From NCBI GenBank assembly GCA_025451135.1, contig JANWKW010000168.1, positions 1 through 5,098 of the forward strand: a stretch of DNA of 5,098 nt, given 5' to 3'. Shown here piece after piece: positions 1 through 5,098 of this stretch. The translations under genes and the position numbers were made by a program. Numbering within the stretch: position 1 is the stretch's first letter; each line of letters opens with the position of its first letter. Origin of the DNA: Vulcanimicrobiia bacterium (GTDB taxonomy: Bacteria; Vulcanimicrobiota; Vulcanimicrobiia; Vulcanimicrobiales; Vulcanimicrobiaceae). The notes below the pieces were generated by a model. That model saw only the letters and a list, made by a program, of their open reading frames with translations. It was not told where the DNA came from and did not search any database.

Positions 1-815
<815 letters not shown>

Positions 816-833
816 GATGACGCTTAGACGACC

Positions 834-1409
834 TTACTGGGTGAAGACCCACGAGCGCAGCTGCGCGAGGTAGGGCAGGTTCCGGTAGAGTTCTTGGTAG
901 TCCAGACCGTAGCCTATGACGAACTCGTCCGGCGAGGTCAGGCCGACGTACTCCACCGGGACGTCGACCAGGCGATGGTAGGGCTTATCGAAGAGCACGC
1001 ACGATGTCAGGCTGGCCGGGTTCCGCCCCCCGAGTAACGTCCGAAGGTAGTCCAGCGTGAAACCGTTGTCGATGATATCTTCGACGACGACCACGTTCCG
1101 GCCGGTGATCGGGGTATCGGAGTCCTTGAGCATACGCACCTCCCCCGAGGAGCGGGTCGCGTTCCCGTAGCTCGAGACGCACAGATACTCCACCGAGACC
1201 TCGCTCGGTCCGTCCGGCAGCCGCGCGATCGCCCGCGCGAGGTCGACCGTGACATAGAGCGCTCCCTTCAACACCCCCAGGAGCAGGAGTGGTTGCCCTT
1301 TGTGGTCGGAAGCGATCTCCCGCGCCATCCGCTCGATCGCGGCGGCGATCTCGGCCTCGCTGAAGAGCGTCCGCTCGAGCGTGCCCTCGTAGGTCTCCGT
1401 GATCTTCAT
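834..1409 (-). CDS. hpt: Hypoxanthine (guanine) phosphoribosyltransferase
   Basis: A 191-residue cytosolic purine-salvage enzyme that transfers phosphoribose from PRPP to hypoxanthine or guanine, giving IMP or GMP. Length is normal for bacterial HPRTs. Visible motifs: GVLKGA (45-50), the loop contacting pyrophosphate; SSYG (79-82) in the flexible loop; the PRPP-binding stretch VVVVEDIIDNGFTLDYL (106-122); FDKP (140-143), whose Lys contacts the base; and DEFVIGYGLDY (161-171) near the C terminus. The PRPP loop reads D-N-G-F-T, where the usual form is D-(S/T)-G-x-T; the AAC codon is clear in the DNA. The ATG at 1409-1407 overlaps the tilS TGA in an ATGA arrangement, and no strong ribosome binding site precedes it, which suggests coupled translation. 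The stop is TAA at 836-834. The position between tilS and ftsH matches the conserved order in B. subtilis, where TilS and HprT have been reported to form a complex that influences ftsH expression. Confidence 0.95.
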   Translation of the reverse strand: MKITETYEGTLERTLFSEAEIAAAIERMAREIASDHKGQPLLLLGVLKGALYVTVDLARAIARLPDGPSEVSVEYLCVSSYGNATRSSGEVRMLKDSDTPITGRNVVVVEDIIDNGFTLDYLRTLLGGRNPASLTSCVLFDKPYHRLVDVPVEYVGLTSPDEFVIGYGLDYQELYRNLPYLAQLRSWVFTQ

Positions 1410-2293
1410 TCGTGCGTCTCTACTCGTAGCCGGCCGGCCTCGATGATGAGGTCGACCCCGTCCTTCATATGGAATCGGCCGCTGCCGCCCCGTTCTAAGG
1501 CGAGCACCGCGGCCTCGACGTGCGCGAACGCGACGTCCTTGAGGCCACAATCGACCTCGACGGCATCGCGCACCTGCCTGCGCAAGCCGGCCCGGGAACT
1601 TGCGGCGTCCTCGTGAGCGGTCAGCTCGGCCGCCCGGGCGATCGCTCCGTCGAGGCCCGGGAAGAGCGGCCGCAGACCGGTCAGTGCCTGGCGCACCGCG
1701 TTGCGGCGCAGCTCCGCATCGGCGTTGGTCGGGTCGATCGCGTAGGGCAGTGCCTCGGCGTGGCAGTAGGACCGCAGCTCCTCGGCCGGCTGGAGCAGCA
1801 GCGGCCGGATCAGATCGACCCCGGCGGCGAGCGGCCGGCGGGCCGGCATCCCGGCCAGGCCGGCCGGCCCGGTCCCCCGGAAGAGCGCCAGCAAGACGGT
1901 CTCGCTCTGGTCCTCGGCATGGTGGGCGGTCGCGATCGCGCCCGCTCCGGCGTCGCGGGCGATGGCGACCAGGGCCGCATAGCGCGCGTCGCGCAGCGAG
2001 GCTTCGTCGGACGCATCGCCGGCCAGCGAGACGGCCCGGACCGGCAGGCCGAAGGTCGCGCCGATGCGGAGCACGACGCACTCGTCCTGCCAGGCCGACG
2101 CGCGCGTGCCATGATTGACGTAGGCCAGCGTCAGATGCAGATCGAGCGCCGGTGCGAGCGACGCGAGCGCGGCCGCGAGTGCGACCGAGTCGGGCCCGCC
2201 GCTGCAGGCCACCACGATGCGCTCGCCCGCGCGAACGACGCCGCCGCGAAGGATCGCGTCGTGAAGGGCTCGCTCGGGATGGGCGCCGCGCAC
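1406..2293 (-). CDS. tilS: tRNA(Ile)-lysidine synthase, compact form
   Basis: TilS uses ATP and lysine to change C34 of the CAU anticodon of tRNA-Ile2 to lysidine, so that it reads AUA and is charged with isoleucine. The 295-residue product shows the N-type PP-loop SGGPDS (31-36), YVNHGTR (58-64), RDARY (101-105), the conserved AHHAEDQSET (123-132), FRGTGPAGLAGM (138-149), LIRPLL (161-166) and DPTN followed by RRNAVR (187-201). About 90 further residues end in a short strand-rich tail. E. coli TilS is about 430 residues, so this is a short form resembling the two-domain type of Aquifex and lacks room for the large C-terminal domain. The GTG at 2293-2291 is the only sensible start: it lies two bases after the smpB TAG, and the next in-frame GTG codons fall inside the first beta strand. 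No clear Shine-Dalgarno sequence is seen, so coupling to smpB is likely. The stop TGA overlaps the hpt ATG. Confidence 0.93.
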   Translation of the reverse strand: MRGAHPERALHDAILRGGVVRAGERIVVACSGGPDSVALAAALASLAPALDLHLTLAYVNHGTRASAWQDECVVLRIGATFGLPVRAVSLAGDASDEASLRDARYAALVAIARDAGAGAIATAHHAEDQSETVLLALFRGTGPAGLAGMPARRPLAAGVDLIRPLLLQPAEELRSYCHAEALPYAIDPTNADAELRRNAVRQALTGLRPLFPGLDGAIARAAELTAHEDAASSRAGLRRQVRDAVEVDCGLKDVAFAHVEAAVLALERGGSGRFHMKDGVDLIIEAGRLRVETHE

Positions 2294-2295
2294 GG

Positions 2296-2787
2296 CTAGC
2301 GGACGTGTCTCGCGATTTCGCGTTGGACGTCGCGTTTGGCGGTGTCGGCGCGTTTGTCCCAGAGCTTCTTGCCGCGCGCGACCCCGATCTGGACCTTGAC
2401 CTTGCCGCGCGTGAAGTACATCCGCAGCGGCACGATCGTCAGACCCTTCTCCGCGACCTGGGCTTTGAGGCTCTTGATCTGCTCCTTGTGCAGCAGCAGT
2501 TTGCGCGGGCGCAACGGTTCGACGTTGGAGAACGAGCCTTCTTTGTACGGATTGATGTGCAGGCCCATCAACCACGCCTCGTCGTCTTTGATGCGCGCGT
2601 ACGCCTCTTGCAGCGAGATCCCGCCGGCGCGAATCGACTTCACCTCGGTGCCCGTCAGCACGAGCCCGGCTTCCATGCTGTCGAGGATAGCGAACTCGTG
2701 CCGCGCGCGCCGATTGTCGTAGGCCGGTGTCGCCTTGAGCTTCTCGGCCGCGGCATCGGCTTGCCGCGCCTGTTTCATCTTCGCCAC
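2296..2787 (-). CDS. smpB: SsrA-binding protein SmpB
   Basis: SmpB binds tmRNA (ssrA) and delivers it to ribosomes stalled on messages without a stop codon. The product is 163 residues, close to the 160 of E. coli SmpB. Conserved segments: NRRARHEF (25-32), GLVLTGTEVKSIR (41-53), the HINPY segment (77-81), RPRKLLLHK (93-101), and the basic C-terminal tail starting KKLWDKRADTAKRD (140-153), which enters the mRNA channel of the decoding centre. The core and tail therefore look complete. The assigned start is GTG at 2787-2785, four bases after the hotdog-gene stop. An ATG three codons later (2778-2776) would also work, and neither has a strong ribosome binding site. The first ~24 residues are an Ala/Lys-rich lead, usual for the family. 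The partner RNA gene ssrA is not in this window; it is often near smpB in bacteria, but the neighbouring space here is all coding. Confidence 0.97.
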   Translation of the reverse strand: MAKMKQARQADAAAEKLKATPAYDNRRARHEFAILDSMEAGLVLTGTEVKSIRAGGISLQEAYARIKDDEAWLMGLHINPYKEGSFSNVEPLRPRKLLLHKEQIKSLKAQVAEKGLTIVPLRMYFTRGKVKVQIGVARGKKLWDKRADTAKRDVQREIARHVR

Positions 2788-2791
2788 GGGG

Positions 2792-3244
2792 TTACGCTTT
2801 CGGGGCGGCCGGGTTGCGGCGATCGTTGGCGGCGTGGATCGGGGCGCGCGAGACGAACTTGCCTTCGCCTTCGAGCAGAACGGTGCCGGATGCGTCGGTG
2901 ACGCGGGCTTCGAGGAAGAGCACCTTGTGGCGTTCCTCGGCGACGCGGCCGGTGATCACCAGAGGTTCGCCGAGCGGGACCGGCTTGCGGAAGCGCGACG
3001 CCAGGCTCGCGGTGACGCCGCGGTGTCCGGCCGCGCCGGCCGCGTGGGCCATCGCTTCGTCGAGCAGGGCCATCGCGATGCCGCCGTGCGCGATCCCGCG
3101 CCAACCCTGGAACTCCGGCGCCAGCGTGACGTCGGCGCGGACGCCGTCGCCGCTGCGCTCGAAGTGGAGATGCATGCCGATCGGGTTATCCGGACCGCAG
3201 GCGAAGCAGTTGCCGTCGTCGATCGGGACGTCGCTCTCGCTCAC
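2792..3244 (-). CDS. PaaI-type hotdog-fold thioesterase
   Basis: A 150-residue single-domain protein of the hotdog superfamily, PaaI/4HBT branch, whose members hydrolyse acyl-CoA or aryl-CoA thioesters in the cytoplasm. The N terminus carries CFACGPDNPIGM (13-24), a Cys-x-x-Cys-Gly and Asn-Pro-x-Gly pattern common in one PaaI-like subgroup. GWRGIAHGGIAMALLDEAM (47-65) holds the HGG turn (53-55) and the acidic Asp62/Glu63 pair of the central helix, where the catalytic carboxylate of this family lies. The strands that follow (FRKPVPLGEPLVITGRV, then LFLEARVTDASG) fit the rest of the sheet. The substrate cannot be read from sequence. The GTG at 3244-3242 is chosen because GAGGT lies 6 nt upstream and because it overlaps the phosphoesterase TGA by 4 nt. 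The stop is TAA at 2794-2792. Its neighbours give no hint of a specific pathway; general CoA-thioester housekeeping is the cautious reading. Confidence 0.85.
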   Translation of the reverse strand: MSESDVPIDDGNCFACGPDNPIGMHLHFERSGDGVRADVTLAPEFQGWRGIAHGGIAMALLDEAMAHAAGAAGHRGVTASLASRFRKPVPLGEPLVITGRVAEERHKVLFLEARVTDASGTVLLEGEGKFVSRAPIHAANDRRNPAAPKA

Positions 3245-3981
3245 CGGCCGACCTCGAGACGGGTCGCGAGGTAATCGGGCAGATGCGCGTCGTGCATCTT
3301 GTGCTGCACCTCGCCGATCGGGTATTCGTAGCGGATCCATTCGACTCGGCGGAGGGCGGGTTCGAAGAAGACGAACGATGCGAGCGGGTTGAGATCGCGG
3401 GGCTGGCCGACCGACCCGACATCGACGACGTAGCGCCTGCCCTCTTCGAGGAGCAGTTCGCCGCCGTGCTGCATGTGCTTGTGCGAGATCGAACCGTCCG
3501 GTTCGAGCGCGTAGTACTCCGCGATGTGGGTGTGGCCGACGAAGACCAGCGGCGCGTCGGTCGCCTCGAACGCGCGGGCGGCCGAACGCTTGTCCAGGAT
3601 GTACTCGAAGTAGTTCTTGGGCGCGCCGTGCACCATCAGGAAATCCGGATAGCGCAGCTCGTACGACAGCCCGTTGAGCCACTGCCGGTTCTCGGCATCG
3701 ATCACGTTCTGGGTCCAGGCCATCGCGGCTTTGGCGACCTCGTTGAAGTACTCGACGCCGAAGTTGTCGATGGCCGCCAGATCGTGGTTGCCGAGCACGC
3801 TCGCTTCGGCGCGCTCGCGCAGGATGGCGATGCACTCGTTCGGATTGGGACCGTAGCCGACCGTATCGCCCAGGCACAGGATGCGGTCCTGCGGGTCGAT
3901 CAGGGCGAGTGCGCGCTGCAGCGAGTCCAGATTGCCGTGGATGTCGGAGAGGATCGCGTAGCGCACCGGACGATCGGTCAT
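3241..3981 (-). CDS. Calcineurin-like metallophosphoesterase (YfcE/ApaH-like family)
   Basis: A 246-residue soluble phosphoesterase with all the metal-binding blocks of the calcineurin-like fold in order: SDIHGN (12-17), GDTVGYGP (38-45), GNHD (64-67), VHGA (117-120) and GHTH (149-152). A late DVGSVGQPRD block (187-196) is typical of the YfcE/MJ0936-like subgroup (Metallophos_2). Such enzymes use two divalent metals to cleave phosphate mono- or diesters. The natural substrate is unknown for most of this subgroup and cannot be inferred here. The ATG at 3981-3979 overlaps the aminotransferase TGA as ATGA, and GAAGGTG lies 5 nt upstream, so the start is well supported; the longer in-frame extension upstream is an Arg-rich shadow of the aminotransferase gene. 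The stop TGA overlaps the GTG of the hotdog gene. All metal ligands appear intact, so it should be active. The tight link to a HisC-type aminotransferase might point to a role with phosphorylated amino-acid intermediates, but this is speculation. Confidence 0.88.
   Translation of the reverse strand: MTDRPVRYAILSDIHGNLDSLQRALALIDPQDRILCLGDTVGYGPNPNECIAILRERAEASVLGNHDLAAIDNFGVEYFNEVAKAAMAWTQNVIDAENRQWLNGLSYELRYPDFLMVHGAPKNYFEYILDKRSAARAFEATDAPLVFVGHTHIAEYYALEPDGSISHKHMQHGGELLLEEGRRYVVDVGSVGQPRDLNPLASFVFFEPALRRVEWIRYEYPIGEVQHKMHDAHLPDYLATRLEVGR
3251..3255 (-). promoter_or_regulatory. Ribosome binding site of the hotdog thioesterase gene
   Basis: The minus strand reads GAGGT with a 6-nt spacer before the GTG at 3244. 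It lies inside the last codons of the phosphoesterase gene and supports the GTG start. No ATG is available in frame before the CFACG motif. Confidence 0.6.
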
Positions 3982-5084
3982 GCCGGCACCTTCGCCGCCG
4001 CCTCCCGGAAAGCCGCCGCGAAGGCGGTCCGCATCGGCGCGGTGCCGACCGTGACGCGGATGCAGCGGTCGAGCGGGGGTGCGCCCGGCTTGCGGATCCA
4101 GACGCCCTCCGCCAGCAAGGCTTCCACGATCGCGACCGCCCGCGCGACGCCGCCGACGTCGACGCACACGAAGTTGGTGCGCGACGGCACGGCCGCGAAG
4201 CCCAGCTCGCGCGCGAGCGCTTCATACTCCGCGCGGCCCGCGGCCGTCTCGGCGACCACGTACGCGCGAAACGCGTCGTCGCGCAGCGAGGCGAGCGCGC
4301 CGATCTGCGCGTTGCGGTTGACGCCGTAATGCAGGCGGATCTTCTGGAACGTCGCGACGGTCTCGGGGTGGGCGAGCGCGTAACCGATGCGCGCGCCGGC
4401 CATGCCGTAGGCCTTCGAAAAGGTCCGCGTGCGCAGCAGGTCCTCGTCGAACGCGTTCGGGAGCAGCTCGCCGGGTTCCACGAAGTCCGCATAGGCCTCG
4501 TCCAAGAAGAGCATCGTGCCGGCCGGAAGCGCGGCGCGAAAGCGCGCGATCTCGACGGCGGGGTAGAACGTACCGCTCGGATTGTCGGGGTTGGCCAGAT
4601 AGACCATGGCCGCCGAGGTCGCGTGCGCGGCCGCCGCCAGACCGTCGAGATCCGGGCGGTCGTCGCCGCGATACGGGACGCGCACGAGCGTGCCGCCGTA
4701 GCCTTCGACGTGGTAGTCGAAGGTCGGGTAGGTCCCGCGCGAGGTCACCGCCGCCGCACCCGGCGCGACGAATGCGCGCACCGCCAGACCCATCAGATCG
4801 TCGATGCCCGAACCGACGCTGACGTGGGCGGGCGTGCAGGCGTGCTTCTGCGCGATCGCATCGCGCAGATCGAGCGAGTCGGGATCGCCGTACCATGCGG
4901 TGCGCTCGAGTTCGGCGGTCATCGCCGCTACCGCGCTCGGCGCCGGGCCGAACGCGCTCTCGTTGGCTCCCAGCCGCAGTAACTCGTGCAGCCCCCGTTC
5001 GCGCATGATACGTTCGGGCCCGACGAACGGCGTATTGGCGGGCAGCGCGGCGACGATCGGAGCGGGACGGAGCAATTCAGCCAA
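3978..5084 (-). CDS. hisC: PLP-dependent aminotransferase, HisC (histidinol-phosphate aminotransferase) family; start uncertain
   Basis: A fold-type I aminotransferase of 368 residues from the given TTG, near the 350-370 usual for HisC. Visible landmarks: LGANESAFGP (38-47), like the LASNENPLGP of HisC; GSGIDDLM (91-98) at the cofactor phosphate region; NPDNPSG (165-171); FLDEAYADF (193-201) with the Asp and Tyr that contact the pyridine ring; TFSKAYGMAGARIGY (221-235) with the Schiff-base Lys224; and RVTVGT (343-348) with the Arg for the substrate carboxylate. HisC converts imidazole-acetol phosphate and glutamate to L-histidinol phosphate, but close relatives act on aromatic amino acids, and no other his gene is visible, so the symbol is tentative. 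The TTG at 5084-5082 has GGAGG only 2 nt upstream, which is too close. A second TTG (5075-5073) has 11 nt spacing. The frame is also open to the window edge, reading SPEALAELLRP, so the true start may lie outside. The stop TGA overlaps the next gene's ATG. Confidence 0.82.
   Translation of the reverse strand: MAELLRPAPIVAALPANTPFVGPERIMRERGLHELLRLGANESAFGPAPSAVAAMTAELERTAWYGDPDSLDLRDAIAQKHACTPAHVSVGSGIDDLMGLAVRAFVAPGAAAVTSRGTYPTFDYHVEGYGGTLVRVPYRGDDRPDLDGLAAAAHATSAAMVYLANPDNPSGTFYPAVEIARFRAALPAGTMLFLDEAYADFVEPGELLPNAFDEDLLRTRTFSKAYGMAGARIGYALAHPETVATFQKIRLHYGVNRNAQIGALASLRDDAFRAYVVAETAAGRAEYEALARELGFAAVPSRTNFVCVDVGGVARAVAIVEALLAEGVWIRKPGAPPLDRCIRVTVGTAPMRTAFAAAFREAAAKVPA
3987..3993 (-). promoter_or_regulatory. 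Ribosome binding site of the phosphoesterase gene
   Basis: The minus strand reads GAAGGTG, with a 5-nt spacer before the ATG at 3981. It lies inside the end of the aminotransferase gene. It fixes the phosphoesterase start at this ATG and argues against the 62-codon in-frame extension upstream. Confidence 0.65.
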
Positions 5085-5086
5085 GG

Positions 5087-5091
5087 CCTCC
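5087..5091 (-). promoter_or_regulatory. Possible ribosome binding site (GGAGG) for the aminotransferase
   Basis: The minus strand reads GGAGG, a near-perfect Shine-Dalgarno core. It is only 2 nt from TTG 5084 and 11 nt from TTG 5075, so neither spacing is ideal. It may serve the second TTG, or be chance sequence inside a longer reading frame (Pro-Glu-Ala codons) that starts beyond the window. Confidence 0.35.
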
Positions 5092-5098
5092 GGAGAGA

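Noticed and set aside
816..833. Terminator, promoter or small RNA in the hpt-ftsH gap
   Set aside because: Only 18 nt are available, with no hairpin or T-run and no room for a promoter with both elements.
1855..1875. GGCCGGCC-rich palindromic run that could form a hairpin
   Set aside because: It lies inside tilS and encodes the conserved GTGPAGLAGM stretch; Gly/Ala/Pro codons in GC-rich DNA explain it.
2294..2575. N-terminal extension of TilS by about 94 residues inside smpB
   Set aside because: The extension is an Arg/Gln-rich shadow of smpB, whereas the GTG right after the smpB stop gives a normal TilS N terminus.
1520..2901. Plus-strand open frames of about 250 codons opposite tilS and smpB
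   Set aside because: Same reason: low-complexity antisense shadows of clearly identified genes, with no ribosome binding site or motif.
2792..4492. A 566-codon minus-strand frame that looks like a fusion ending in the hotdog domain
   Set aside because: Only the last 150 codons are real. The rest is an Arg/Ser/Pro-rich out-of-frame reading of the aminotransferase and phosphoesterase genes, and a good GTG with a ribosome binding site marks the true start.
3283..4982. Long plus-strand open frames of 348 and 357 codons opposite the phosphoesterase and aminotransferase
   Set aside because: They are antisense to genes with complete family motifs, are Arg/Ala/Val-rich, show no recognisable motif, and are expected by chance in GC-rich coding DNA where stops are rare.

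Overview
This window is a solid, single-direction block of housekeeping genes from a high-GC bacterium. All seven genes lie on the minus strand. In transcription order (high to low coordinates) they are: a HisC-type PLP aminotransferase, a calcineurin-like phosphoesterase, a PaaI-type hotdog thioesterase, smpB, tilS, hpt and the 5' part of ftsH, which is cut by the window start. No mobile element, CRISPR array, phage gene, RNA gene or obvious foreign gene is visible.

The organism cannot be named from this sequence. G/C-rich third codon positions and frequent GTG/TTG starts fit many high-GC phyla. The tilS-hpt-ftsH order is shared with Firmicutes such as Bacillus subtilis and with many other bacteria. 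An under-sampled high-GC lineage is possible but is only a guess.

Layout: the aminotransferase (3978-5084, start uncertain and possibly beyond the right edge) overlaps the phosphoesterase (3241-3981) by 4 nt. The phosphoesterase overlaps the hotdog gene (2792-3244) by 4 nt. Four bases separate the hotdog gene from smpB (2296-2787), two separate smpB from tilS (1406-2293), tilS overlaps hpt (834-1409) by 4 nt, and 18 nt separate hpt from ftsH (1-815). No gap is large enough for an internal promoter, terminator or RNA gene, so the block looks like one translationally coupled operon whose promoter lies outside the window. Any internal promoter would have to sit inside a coding region.

Functionally, the right part is small-molecule metabolism (amino-acid transamination, a phosphoesterase, a thioesterase). 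The left part is translation and quality control: SmpB for trans-translation, TilS for tRNA-Ile2 lysidine, Hpt for purine salvage, and FtsH for membrane proteolysis. FtsH also degrades some tmRNA-tagged proteins, which links it to SmpB. I found no previously undescribed system. The points worth a second look are small: the aminotransferase-phosphoesterase pair, an Asn in the Hpt PRPP loop, a Ser in the FtsH Walker A motif, a compact TilS, and the start of the aminotransferase.
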